Assembly: GCA_963788205.1 (NCBI GenBank)
Contig: CAWBGG010000002.1
Location: 992,001-1,056,000, forward strand
DNA from: CAVVMA01 sp963788205
GTDB lineage: Bacteria > Desulfobacterota > Binatia > Binatales > Binataceae
DNA length: 64,000 nucleotides
Direction of reading: 5' to 3'
The first letter of the stretch is position 1; every line of letters begins with the position of its first letter. The notes beneath the pieces were generated by a model, which saw nothing but the letters and a program-made list of their open reading frames with translations, ran no database searches and had not been told where the DNA came from. A program made the translations under genes and the position numbers. Below are positions 27,267-35,851 of this stretch, piece after piece.

Positions 27267-28745
27267 ATGAAATCCGTCGCGGGCAAAATGAAACCCGAAC
27301 CGGCCGCCGATCGCGCAGCTACGCCCGCGGCGCTGGAAAGATGGTCGCCGATCGACACGGCCGTGCTGATCGCGCTCACCGCGATCACCGCGGCGACCCG
27401 CTTCTGGCGGCTGGGCTATCCGGATTCGCCGGTTTTCGACGAAGGCAACTTTGTCGGCCAGGCCGGCACTTACCTGCGCGGCGAGCAATATATCGATCCT
27501 CATCCGCCGCTGGCGCGCGAGTTGATGGCGCTGGGGATGTGGGCGTTCGGCCCCGCGCATTCGTGGGCCTGGCGCTTCTCGGTCGCGGCGGTCGGCACCT
27601 CGCTGGTCGCTGTCACCTACCTGCTCGGCCGCCGCCTGTTCGCTTCGCGCCTGGCCGCCGCGCTGGGCGCATCGTTCATCATCCTCGACGGCCTGTTCCT
27701 GGTCGATTCGCGGACCGGCGTGCTCGAGGTCGTCTATCTGGCGCTCGCCGCCCTCTCCTACCTGTTGCTCTTTGTCTTTCTCCAGGACTTCAACCACGGC
27801 CACGGGCGGCGCACGCTGTTGTGGCTGGGAATTTCCCTCGGCCTATGCCTCGGTGCAAAGCTGCTCCTGCCCGGCGTGACCTTTCTGCTCGTGATGGCGT
27901 TCCTCGGCTACGGCCTGTGGGTGCGCGCGCCTCGCCAGCGCAACCAGCTCGTCCTCGGCGCCTCGCTGCTGGTCGGATTCACCGCCGCGCTCGGCTACAT
28001 AGCCGCATTTATGCCCAACTACCTCTTTCTCCATTGGGGCGGCGTGCAGGCGCTCTGGCACTATGTCAGCGATGTACTGTGGTACGAGGGGCGGACCTTT
28101 GGCGCCTTTGACAATCGCGCGTCGCCATGGTGGAGCTGGCCGCTGCTGCTGCATCCGTTCATCTACTGGAAAGATACGCTGGACAGCGGCGACCTTTCGA
28201 TCATCTGGTTCGGGCCCAATCCGATCGTATGGTGGGCCTCGCTCGCCGCGATCGGGATCTACGCCATCCGCTTGATATCGCGGCCCAATATGACCGGCGC
28301 CTTCCTGGTCAGTGGCTACCTCGCATATTTACTCATTGAAATAGGCATTACGCGCCCGATGTATATATACCACTACATGCCCTCTCAGTACCTGGCATAT
28401 GTGGCGCTGGGCGCGATTCTGAGCGAATGCTGGCAGGGCCGGGCGCGCCCTTGGGAGCAGGCCCTGATAGTCGCGGGATTGCTACCGTCGGTGGCGCTCG
28501 CGATCGGCGGCACACAGGGACTGATCGCGATGGGGCTGCTGATCGCGGTCGCTGGCGTGATGCTGTGGCGATCGTGGAATCTCGGCCAGCCGCTGTGCGC
28601 CGCGGTTATGGCCGGCGGGCTCGCCGCGTTCGTCTACTTCTATCCGATCTGGACCGGACTACCGATCTCTTCCGCCGCGCTCGACGCGCGCATGTGGCTC
28701 CATCAGACCGACGCCGTCAGCGATTGGAGTTCATTTAGAAATTGA
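27267..28745 (+). CDS. GT39 (PMT-type) membrane glycosyltransferase, copy 2
   Basis: 492 residues, multi-spanning, homologous along its length to the gene at 12036. Landmarks: the catalytic-type acidic motif in SPVFDEGNFVGQAG, IDPHPPLARELMALG, ASPWWSWPLLLHPFIYWKD, NPIVWWASLAA and YIYHYMPSQYLAYVALG. Expected role: transfer of a sugar from a polyprenyl-phosphate donor to an exported acceptor. Several ATGs are available; 27267 (KSVAGK) is chosen because it aligns with the GTG start of copy 1. A MITE-like element lies upstream and another between this gene and the NLLRNGDF pair, so the three genes may no longer share one transcript. Confidence 0.9.
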   Translation: MKSVAGKMKPEPAADRAATPAALERWSPIDTAVLIALTAITAATRFWRLGYPDSPVFDEGNFVGQAGTYLRGEQYIDPHPPLARELMALGMWAFGPAHSWAWRFSVAAVGTSLVAVTYLLGRRLFASRLAAALGASFIILDGLFLVDSRTGVLEVVYLALAALSYLLLFVFLQDFNHGHGRRTLLWLGISLGLCLGAKLLLPGVTFLLVMAFLGYGLWVRAPRQRNQLVLGASLLVGFTAALGYIAAFMPNYLFLHWGGVQALWHYVSDVLWYEGRTFGAFDNRASPWWSWPLLLHPFIYWKDTLDSGDLSIIWFGPNPIVWWASLAAIGIYAIRLISRPNMTGAFLVSGYLAYLLIEIGITRPMYIYHYMPSQYLAYVALGAILSECWQGRARPWEQALIVAGLLPSVALAIGGTQGLIAMGLLIAVAGVMLWRSWNLGQPLCAAVMAGGLAAFVYFYPIWTGLPISSAALDARMWLHQTDAVSDWSSFRN

Positions 28746-28804
28746 TGCAGAAATTGATGGCAGTCGGTCAGTTTAACCCAGGTCGCAAGCGCGCCCTTCA
28801 CGAT

Positions 28805-28953
28805 TGTCATTCTCGCGCGTCTGCTCTGTCTGGCGCGCGAAGAATCCCGGATTTCCGCTCCGCTGAGCCGCATCCCGTGGAAGGACTTAAGCCAGCAGCG
28901 CCCGCAGCCAGAATCCGGGATTCTTCGCGCGGCAGCCACGCGCGAGAATGACA
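28805..28953. repeat. MITE-like inverted-repeat element 3
   Basis: 149 bp with the same 16-bp perfect ends (TGTCATTCTCGCGCGT) as element 2 and the same inner arms, but a different ~60-bp centre. It sits between GT39 copy 2 and the first downstream NLLRNGDF gene; its right end abuts the ribosome site of that gene. Confidence 0.82.
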
Positions 28954-28970
28954 CAGGAAGGACCTTGGAT

Positions 28971-29666
28971 TTGACGCCTTCATGCGATTCGCCCCGCTTT
29001 TTAACCCTGTTGCTGATCGGCGTCGCGATCCTGGCGATTGCCGATTCGGCTGGCGCGCAAAATCTTTTGCGCAATGGCGACTTCGCGGAGGGCCACGGCA
29101 ATGAAGCCGCCGATTGGCATACGATGAGCTGGGTTGATTTGCCGGACACCAAATTTTTCTGGATCGCGCCGTCCGGCGGCGAACCCGGCCTGGTCTCGAT
29201 CAGCGATCCGATCGCTAACGATACGGCCTGGGTCCAATCGCTGCATCTCGAGCGCGGATGGTATTACGCGGGCGCGCAGGCCAAAGCGGTGTGCGGCGAA
29301 AAAGACAAGGACTCGGTGCTCTACGGCGCGCTGATCAGCCTCGCCGACGTCGGCGTGGTATCGCCGGACCTGGTGCCCAGCCACGATTGGCAGGACCAGG
29401 GCTTTTACTTCAAGGTCGGCCCGGACGGCGCCGACGTCGAGCTCCAATTACGGCTGGTCTGTCCCTCTGACTACAAGGTCGGGCAGGCGTTTTTCCGCAG
29501 CGCCGCGGTGGTCAAGGTCGACGCTCCCCCGCCGCGCGCGAGGCTCTTTGACCTCGATCAGGTCCGCGCCCGCTATGGCGGGATGCGATGGACGATGGTG
29601 CTGCTCGCGATCTTTCTATCAATCGGCGCCGCCGCCGGATGGGCGATGCTGCCGCGGTCGATCTGA
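28971..29666 (+). CDS. Secreted/membrane-anchored NLLRNGDF-family protein, copy 2
   Basis: About 231 residues. Signal peptide (FLTLLLIGVAILAIADSAGAQ), beta-rich domain and C-terminal transmembrane helix (MVLLAIFLSIGAAAGWAML). Shared with the paralogues: NLLRNGDFAEG, WVDLPDTKFFWI, GGEPGLVSIS, RGWYYAGAQAKA and QAFFRSAAVVKVDAPPP. Two Cys (AVCGEKDKD, LVCPSD) are shared with copy 3 but not copy 1. The start is a TTG at 28971 or 28965, both behind AGGAAGG. It follows GT39 copy 2, and the recurrence next to GT39 suggests a partner or substrate of the glycosyltransferase (inference). Confidence 0.75.
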   Translation: MTPSCDSPRFLTLLLIGVAILAIADSAGAQNLLRNGDFAEGHGNEAADWHTMSWVDLPDTKFFWIAPSGGEPGLVSISDPIANDTAWVQSLHLERGWYYAGAQAKAVCGEKDKDSVLYGALISLADVGVVSPDLVPSHDWQDQGFYFKVGPDGADVELQLRLVCPSDYKVGQAFFRSAAVVKVDAPPPRARLFDLDQVRARYGGMRWTMVLLAIFLSIGAAAGWAMLPRSI

Positions 29667-29679
29667 GTTGCGCAACTAT

Positions 29680-30375
29680 ATGACGGCATCGGTTCGATCC
29701 CGCGCGCTGGCCGCAATCGCCGCGCTGCTCATCGCCGCGGCCCTGGCCGGAATAGCGAAAGCCAATACTACCGAGAATCTACTGCGTAATGGTGATTTCT
29801 CAGAAGGTACCGGCAACACTCCCAAGTATTGGCATCCCCAGGAGTGGATCGATTTGCCCACTACTCAACATATGTGGATACCGCCTTCAGGCGGCGAGCC
29901 GGGAATGGCGGTAATCCAGAATCAGGTCGAAAACGCCGCGAGCTGGACGCAATGGGTGCATCTGGACCCCGGATGGTACTACGTGGGCGCCGAGGTCAAG
30001 GCCACCTGCGAGGGCAAAGACAAGCTGCTGTACGGCGCGCTCGTGACGTTGACCGATTTGGGCGTCGTGTCGGCCGAGTTACGGCCCATGACGGACTGGC
30101 AGAACCTCTCTTTCTACGTTGAAGTCGGCGCCGGAGGCGCTGAGGTCCAGGTGGAGCTGCGGCTGGCCTGTTTCCCGACCTACAAAAAGGGGCTGGCGTT
30201 TTTCCGCGGCGCCAGCGTGGTCAAAGTAGATTCGCCGCCGCCTGAAGCCCGCCAATTCCATCTCGACGAAGCGCGCGATCACTTTTACGGGCGGCACTGG
30301 ACGATGCTCCTGCTGGTGCTTCCATTGCTGCTCGCCGCGCTAGCCGGATGGATAATCCTGCCGCGCGAGATCTGA
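29680..30375 (+). CDS. Secreted/membrane-anchored NLLRNGDF-family protein, copy 3
   Basis: 231 residues, 13 bp after copy 2 and probably co-translated. Signal peptide (ALAAIAALLIAAALAGIAKA), NLLRNGDFSEGTGNTPKYW, EWIDLPTTQHMWIPPSGGEP, PGWYYVGAEVKATCEGKDK, LAFFRGASVVKVDSPPPEA, and a C-terminal helix (MLLLVLPLLLAALAGWIILP) ending in a short basic/acidic tail. The fold looks like a jelly-roll carbohydrate-binding domain on a membrane anchor (inference). It is closer to copy 2 than to copy 1 in the Cys-containing loop. ATG 29680 gives a clean signal peptide. Confidence 0.76.
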   Translation: MTASVRSRALAAIAALLIAAALAGIAKANTTENLLRNGDFSEGTGNTPKYWHPQEWIDLPTTQHMWIPPSGGEPGMAVIQNQVENAASWTQWVHLDPGWYYVGAEVKATCEGKDKLLYGALVTLTDLGVVSAELRPMTDWQNLSFYVEVGAGGAEVQVELRLACFPTYKKGLAFFRGASVVKVDSPPPEARQFHLDEARDHFYGRHWTMLLLVLPLLLAALAGWIILPREI

Positions 30376-30423
30376 AGCCGCCGCCCGCAACTATCCGGTC
30401 AAGGTCGGCCTTGGTCCGCGATG

Positions 30424-32229
30424 TCACGGGTGGCCTGCCGGTTGGCCGGCAGCGCTTGGCCCAAGGAGCGCGTAAGTTCCGTTTTTCCACAGGACTTTCC
30501 TAAGCTCGGCGGCCTGCTCGTAGGCCCCGGGGTCGGCATCGCGGTTGGTCAGCGTCAGTTCATCCGGATGTTCGAGCAGGGGCGCATCGGAAGCCGTAGC
30601 CTCCGGAAGGAGCATGACCGGATCGAGAAAGGCTGCCGCCCACAGCTCCTCCCACACCCTGGTATCCGAAAGGTCTAAAATGTGAATGGGGCGCGCCCCG
30701 GCGAGCGGTCTGATCGTTGCCAGTTCGGCCAAATCGGGAGTTACGATCCATTCGGTATGTTCCATTAGTCCGATCAGCGGGCTTGCTGCCAGCAGGCATC
30801 CGGCCGCAGCGAGGCCCACGGTTGCGGTGATCGCGTACCGTTGCACCCAACCCGCGACCTGCTCCCTCAAGATCCTGGCCACGCCTATGGAGAAGGTGCC
30901 GATCATGACAAAGGAAAAGAGCGTCGTGATCTTGTGATACCCATATGAGAAGTGTCGAAAGGCATAAAAGTACAAGAGCGCTCCGGCAACCGTCATAGCC
31001 ACCGAAATAGTCAGACGCCAATTGCGCCATGCCCGGAATCCCAAAATCGCAAAACCGACAATTGGTATGCTGGCTGCGGCCGCGAGCGATTCCGAACCGT
31101 AGAGCGCCGAGCCTCGAACGTGAGCCGGCGTCATCAACCCGATCATGTCCACGGGCAGCGCCCATCGCGGCTGCGTCCAGCCTGCGGCTACTTCGCCGAC
31201 CCCGCGCATGGCAGCCTGGGCGTGCCAGAACGCAAACGGATTCAGGCCAATCGCGATCGCGATCGGCAGGGAGTATCGGCGAATGACGAGCCATTTCGGC
31301 TCCCGGCCGGACAACAACTGAAACGACGCATACACTCCGTAGGGAATCAGGAAAAATGCCGCTCCGACTGGGTATAGGTCGAACATCGCACACACTACCA
31401 GGCCGATCATCAGAGCGTTCAAGGCCCGGCGTTCCCGATCGTTCTCCGCGGTCCACAGCAGAAGGAATGCAGTAATCAGACAACCTTGGCAAAACACCTG
31501 CCCGGCAAACCCGTGGTAAAAGAAGTAGAGTTGATTGACGTTGAACGCGCTCAGCGTCAGCGCCAGCAGCACCGCCGCAAGATTTCCACCGGCCACCCTG
31601 GCGAAAACTCCGACCAGGGGCGTCGTCGCCGCTACTATCACGGCGAGCAAGACGAAGAACACACGGTACGTCGGCAGCCCAAAGAGCTGGCCGCAGAGGC
31701 TGATTAGCAGGAATGAACCCGGCCGTTCCTGGATTGTTGCCAGTACGTCAGCCGTCAGCGGGCTTCGAGAGTAATACAACGGAGGCTGACGCAGGCTTCC
31801 GTGCTTGAGGAAGTCGGCTCCTAACGCAAATCGGGCTGAATCGAAATTGAACAGGGAGATTGTAGTCGGTAGATGACTGAGACTCAGAAGTGGATACAGC
31901 GCCAGGAGTAGTGTGATCAGGAAAGCTGCGGCAAAGGGCAACTTGAGCCTGTCGCGACGCGACAGCGCCGGCGGCGACGGGCGGTTGCGGAGAATGCTCC
32001 AGCCTGCGAGAGCCGCTCCCACAATGATAACCGGGTAGATGGAGCTCGCGACGCTCATACCCAGGCGGCTCAACCAACCCAACAGGACGACCGCAGCGCT
32101 CAAGCCGAGCCAAGGCGCAAGCCATGCGCGATACAGAATGAGGCTCCGAGGCAGGGCCAGGCGCGCAAGCCCATATCCCAGGAATAAAAGAAAGACATAA
32201 GTGGCGGCGGCGAGACCGAGAATCAGCAT
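30424..32229 (-). CDS. Large polytopic membrane protein, GT-C-like
   Basis: 601 residues with about 12 hydrophobic helices over the first ~490 residues and a soluble C-terminal domain of ~100 (HILDLSDTRVWEELWAAAFLDP, ANRDADPG-like Asp-rich loop). An acidic motif in the first large loop (SLFNFDSARFALGADFLKHG) is placed as in GT-C glycosyltransferases. No exact family recognised. It is convergent with the GT39/NLLRNGDF genes and shares the MITE-bracketed locus, which supports a role in surface glycan assembly (inference). ATG 32229 starts directly in the first helix (LILGLAAATYVFLLFLGYGL), with little before it. Confidence 0.6.
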   Translation of the reverse strand: MLILGLAAATYVFLLFLGYGLARLALPRSLILYRAWLAPWLGLSAAVVLLGWLSRLGMSVASSIYPVIIVGAALAGWSILRNRPSPPALSRRDRLKLPFAAAFLITLLLALYPLLSLSHLPTTISLFNFDSARFALGADFLKHGSLRQPPLYYSRSPLTADVLATIQERPGSFLLISLCGQLFGLPTYRVFFVLLAVIVAATTPLVGVFARVAGGNLAAVLLALTLSAFNVNQLYFFYHGFAGQVFCQGCLITAFLLLWTAENDRERRALNALMIGLVVCAMFDLYPVGAAFFLIPYGVYASFQLLSGREPKWLVIRRYSLPIAIAIGLNPFAFWHAQAAMRGVGEVAAGWTQPRWALPVDMIGLMTPAHVRGSALYGSESLAAAASIPIVGFAILGFRAWRNWRLTISVAMTVAGALLYFYAFRHFSYGYHKITTLFSFVMIGTFSIGVARILREQVAGWVQRYAITATVGLAAAGCLLAASPLIGLMEHTEWIVTPDLAELATIRPLAGARPIHILDLSDTRVWEELWAAAFLDPVMLLPEATASDAPLLEHPDELTLTNRDADPGAYEQAAELRKVLWKNGTYALLGPSAAGQPAGHP

Positions 32230-32234
32230 CTATC

Positions 32235-32442
32235 CTCTTGGCCTCGAAGGCGGTGTCGGCGGTGGAAGAAAGGATTCGAGATTCTTCGCGCGCCATCGCC
32301 ACCGGCGCGGGACACCGCAGACGCGCGAGAATGACAACGGCTGTCATTTCCGCGCGTGGCATGCGCCGGGGGCGATGCCGCGCGAGGAATCCCGGATCCT
32401 CTGCTGCTCGCCCCACTCGCGAGCATCTCAAACTGAGACACT
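32235..32442. repeat. Composite MITE-like inverted-repeat element 4
   Basis: Right end CTCAAACTGAGACACT is intact; the left end is degraded (TTGGCCTCGAAGGCGGTG). Inside are the arms GATTCTTCGCGCG...CGCGCGAGAATGACA and TGTCATTTCCGCGCGT...GCGCGAGGAATCCCGGATCC, the composite arrangement of element 1 in the opposite orientation. It ends ~60 bp from the alcohol dehydrogenase stop. Confidence 0.75.
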
Positions 32443-32504
32443 ACCACGTCATCGGCCTTTTCTTGGCGCGACTTTCCGGGCGGCAGAAATTGAGGGGCTC
32501 CTGG

Positions 32505-33509
32505 TCACGCGATCCGCAGGACCGCGGCGCCTTTGATCGCGTCGTGCTTGAGCATGTTGAGCGCGACATTCGCCTCGCCCAGCCCGAAGGCCGTGGTATG
32601 GGTGCGGATCGGAATCTCACCGGCGATCTTCATGAACTCCTCGCCGTCGGCGCGAGTGTTGGCGGTAACGCTGCGTAACTCCTTCTCGTAAAAGAGCTGG
32701 CGCTCGTAGTCGAGCGGCGGGATCGCGCTCAGGTAGATTCCGGCGATCGCGAGAATTCCGCCGCGGTCGAGAGCTTCGAGCGCGGGCGGCACGAGGTCAC
32801 CGGCAGGCGCAAACAAAATCGCCGCGTCGAGCGGCCGGGGCGGATGCTCGCGCGCGCCGCCGATCCATTCGGCGCCCAGGCTCTCGGCGAGCTCGCGATG
32901 CGCCTCTCCACCGCGCGTCATCACCATCACGCGGCATCCCCAGTGGCGCAGCACCTGGATCGTAATGTGCGCGGAACCGCCGAATCCGTACAGCCCCACC
33001 GTCGCGCCGGGCTGCACCTCGGCGCGCTTGATCGCCCGGTAGCCGATGATCCCCGCGCATAGCAGCGGCGCAGCTTCTTCATCGCCGAGCGGGGCCGCGA
33101 TCGCATAGGCGAACTCTTCGCGCACGACCGCGGCCTCGGCGTAGCCGCCGTCGTGATCGTAACCGGTGAAGCGCGCATTGGGGCACAGATTCTCGCGGCC
33201 GCGCCGGCAGTAGACGCACGCGCCGCAAGTCTCGCGCAGCCACGCGATTCCGACCCGATCGCCGGCCTGAAAGCGCTTGCATCCGTCGCCACATCGCTCG
33301 ACCACGCCGACCACTTCATGACCGGGAATGATCCGTGGATGGCGCGGCGGCAGGTCGCCCTCGGCGACGTGCAGGTCAGTGCGGCATACGCCGCACGTCG
33401 CGACGCGGACCAAAAGCTCGCCGGCGCGCGGCTCCGGAACCGGAACTTCGATCGCGCTCAGCGGATTGGTTTCAATCGGCGCCGGCGCATTTACGGCCAT
33501 CGCTTTCAT
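32505..33509 (-). CDS. Zinc-dependent alcohol dehydrogenase (MDR superfamily)
   Basis: 334 residues. Catalytic zinc ligands in ATCGVCRTDLHV and PGHEVVGVVE; structural zinc loop CGACVYCRRGRENLC; NAD(P) Rossmann motif VGLYGFGGSAHI. It resembles the AdhA-type propanol-preferring alcohol dehydrogenases. It begins 5 bp after the E2 stop, so it is the last gene of the E1-E2 operon, suggesting that it supplies or removes an alcohol/aldehyde linked to the 2-oxoacid substrate (inference). The ATG start gives a normal family length. Confidence 0.93.
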   Translation of the reverse strand: MKAMAVNAPAPIETNPLSAIEVPVPEPRAGELLVRVATCGVCRTDLHVAEGDLPPRHPRIIPGHEVVGVVERCGDGCKRFQAGDRVGIAWLRETCGACVYCRRGRENLCPNARFTGYDHDGGYAEAAVVREEFAYAIAAPLGDEEAAPLLCAGIIGYRAIKRAEVQPGATVGLYGFGGSAHITIQVLRHWGCRVMVMTRGGEAHRELAESLGAEWIGGAREHPPRPLDAAILFAPAGDLVPPALEALDRGGILAIAGIYLSAIPPLDYERQLFYEKELRSVTANTRADGEEFMKIAGEIPIRTHTTAFGLGEANVALNMLKHDAIKGAAVLRIA

Positions 33510-33514
33510 CGCGA

Positions 33515-34852
33515 TCAGAGCTCGAAGTCAGCTTCCTCCAGAATTCGCGCCACGCGATAGAGAAAACGATTCCCCAGCAGACCGTCGATCACGCGATGGT
33601 CGTACGAGAGCGCGAGGTACATCATGGTGCGGATCGCGATCGCATCTTCGCCGTCAACCTCGACGACGATCGGACGCTTCTTCAACTCGCCCATCCGGAG
33701 AATTCCAACCTGCGGCTGATTGATGATCGCAAACCCGTACGCGTTGCCCTCGCGCCCCGGATTCGAAAGGGTAAAACTTCCGCCGGCGAGATCGTCGCCG
33801 GTGATGCGCTTGTCGGCGACCTTGCGCCGCAGTTTCTCCATTTCGCGGGCGAGTCCGACCACCGACATCCCTTCCGCCGACTTGACCACCGGCACCAGCA
33901 ACCCTTCCTCCGAGTCGACCGCGATACCGAGATTGATCGTCTTGCGAATAACCAATGAGTCGCCGACCACTGACGCGTTCATGCGCGGGAACTCCTTCAG
34001 CGCCCGCACGGTCGCAGCGGCGACGAGCGGTAAAATTGTGAGCGCAAAGCCTTCGCTGATCTGGAACGCCCTCTTGTGCGCTTCGCGCAGGCGTGCCACG
34101 CGCGTCATGTCCACGTCGGCCAGCGTGCCGACATGGGGCGCATGGGTCTTTGAAAAGACCATGTGCTCGGCGATTACCTTGCGCCGCCGCGAGAAGGGCT
34201 CGACCACGTCGCCCTCGCGCGGCTCGTAAATCGGCGGCCGGAACGCAGGTCCCGCGGATGGAGGCGCAACCGCCACCGCGGCGGCTCTAGCCGCCACGGC
34301 GCCGGGTCGCGGCGGCGGCGCGACGGCGTCTGGTTGCTGCTGCGCTTCCAGGTAGCGCTCCACGTCGCGCCGGGTGACGCGCCCGTCGATTCCGCTGCCG
34401 CTCACGCGCGTGAGATCGATCGCGCGCTCCGCGGCCATCTTGAGGACCACCGGCGAGTAGCGGCGCGCGCCCGTCGGCGGATTCGCCGGCGGGCGGGCGC
34501 TGCTACTGGCCGGCTGCCCCTCCGGACGAGCGGGCGGCGGCATCACGTGCTCGCGCGGCGGCGCGGTGGCCGCGGCGGATACGGCCGACACGGCCGTACC
34601 CGCGGCGGCGCCACCCGCCAGCTCTATCAGCGCGAGTCTCGCACCCACCGCAACCGTCTCGCCCTCGGCTACCAGCAGCTTGGCGATCACGCCGGCACCG
34701 GGCGAGGGAATCTCGGTATCGACCTTGTCGGTCGAAATCTCCGCCAGCGGCTGATCTTCCTTGACGCGGTCGCCCTCTTTCACCAGCCATTTGGCGACCG
34801 TGCCCTCGACCACGCTCTCGCCCATCTGGGGCATCACCACTTCGAGCGCCAT
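33515..34852 (-). CDS. Dihydrolipoamide acyltransferase (E2) of a 2-oxoacid dehydrogenase complex
   Basis: 445 residues. N-terminal lipoyl domain with the lipoylated Lys in EISTDKVDTEIPSPGAG; an Ala/Pro-rich linker; a peripheral subunit-binding domain (SPVVLKMAAERAIDLTRVSG); a second Ala/Pro linker; and the catalytic acyltransferase core with FSRRRKVIAEHMVFSKTHAP and the active-site His in LSYDHRVIDGLLGNRFL. It carries the acyl group from E1 to CoA. Acyl specificity (acetyl, branched-chain or other) is not evident. It starts 1 bp after the E1beta stop. An E3 gene is not in this window. Confidence 0.95.
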   Translation of the reverse strand: MALEVVMPQMGESVVEGTVAKWLVKEGDRVKEDQPLAEISTDKVDTEIPSPGAGVIAKLLVAEGETVAVGARLALIELAGGAAAGTAVSAVSAAATAPPREHVMPPPARPEGQPASSSARPPANPPTGARRYSPVVLKMAAERAIDLTRVSGSGIDGRVTRRDVERYLEAQQQPDAVAPPPRPGAVAARAAAVAVAPPSAGPAFRPPIYEPREGDVVEPFSRRRKVIAEHMVFSKTHAPHVGTLADVDMTRVARLREAHKRAFQISEGFALTILPLVAAATVRALKEFPRMNASVVGDSLVIRKTINLGIAVDSEEGLLVPVVKSAEGMSVVGLAREMEKLRRKVADKRITGDDLAGGSFTLSNPGREGNAYGFAIINQPQVGILRMGELKKRPIVVEVDGEDAIAIRTMMYLALSYDHRVIDGLLGNRFLYRVARILEEADFEL

Positions 34853-34853
34853 C

Positions 34854-35834
34854 TCAGTACGCCGCCAGGCTGCGGATCGCTGCGACGATCTTGTCGGTGT
34901 TGGGCAGGATGAATTCTTCCAGCGGCGGGCTGAACGCGTTATGCGTGTCGGCCGAGGCGACGCGCCGAATCGGTCCGTCCAGGAAGTCGAAGGCGTGCTC
35001 GGCGATTATAGCTGCGACCTCGCCGCCGATTCCGCCCGTCAGCCGGTCTTCATGCACGATCAGCACCTTGCCGGTCTTGCGCGCCGTGGCCAGGATCGCC
35101 TCGCGATCCAGCGGCAGCAGCGTGCGCAGATCGAGCACTTCGACCTGGAGCGAGTCTTCCTTGGCGACGATTCGCGCCGCGTCGAGCGCCTGATGCAGCG
35201 TGCCGCCGTAGGTGATTAGCGAAAGGTCGCGTCCTTCGTGCCGGATTTCCGCTACCCCGATCGGCGCGGTGAACTCGCCCTCGGGCAAGTCTTCCTTGAT
35301 ACTGCGGTAAAGCCGCTTGTGTTCGAGATAGATCACCGGGTCGTCGTCGCGGATCGCGCTCTTGAGCAGTCCCTTGGCGTCGTAGGCGGTGGCCGGCGCG
35401 ACCACCTTGAGTCCCGGCACCCGCGTGAACCACGCCTCGGGATTCTGCGAATGAAAAATCGCGCCATGCACCCCGGCGCCCGACGGCGTGCGAATCACGA
35501 TCGGACACGAGGCCCGTCCCCCATGCCGGTAGCGCAACGTGGCCGCCATGTTGACGATTTGATCGAACGCGCACGAGATAAAGTCGCCGAATTGCATCTC
35601 CAGCACCGGCCGCATCCCGAGCACCGCCGCGCCGACGCCGGCGCCGACAATCAGCGTCTCCGAGATCGGCGTATCGATCACTCGCTCTTCGCCGAACGCT
35701 TCGAGCAAGCCCTCGGTTACCTTGAAGGCGCCGCCCAATTCGGCGACGTCCTCGCCGATCATCAGGACATTTTCATCACGCCGCATCTCTTCGTGCAGCG
35801 CCTGATTGATCGCCTTGAGATAAGTCGCTTCCAT
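34854..35834 (-). CDS. 2-oxoacid dehydrogenase E1 component, beta subunit
   Basis: 326 residues. TPP-dependent decarboxylase subunit: MIGEDVAELGGAFKVTEGL, the TPP-contact Glu in DTPISETLIVGAGVGAA, MQFGDFISCAFDQIVN, PIVIRTPSGAGVHGAIFHSQ and the transketolase C-terminal VLIVHEDRLTGGIGGEVAA. It pairs with the alpha subunit 17 bp upstream and E2 1 bp downstream. Length and motifs are complete. Substrate class (pyruvate, branched-chain 2-oxoacid or acetoin) cannot be fixed by eye. Confidence 0.95.
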   Translation of the reverse strand: MEATYLKAINQALHEEMRRDENVLMIGEDVAELGGAFKVTEGLLEAFGEERVIDTPISETLIVGAGVGAAVLGMRPVLEMQFGDFISCAFDQIVNMAATLRYRHGGRASCPIVIRTPSGAGVHGAIFHSQNPEAWFTRVPGLKVVAPATAYDAKGLLKSAIRDDDPVIYLEHKRLYRSIKEDLPEGEFTAPIGVAEIRHEGRDLSLITYGGTLHQALDAARIVAKEDSLQVEVLDLRTLLPLDREAILATARKTGKVLIVHEDRLTGGIGGEVAAIIAEHAFDFLDGPIRRVASADTHNAFSPPLEEFILPNTDKIVAAIRSLAAY

Positions 35835-35851
35835 CTGCGTCAGTTTTTTGG

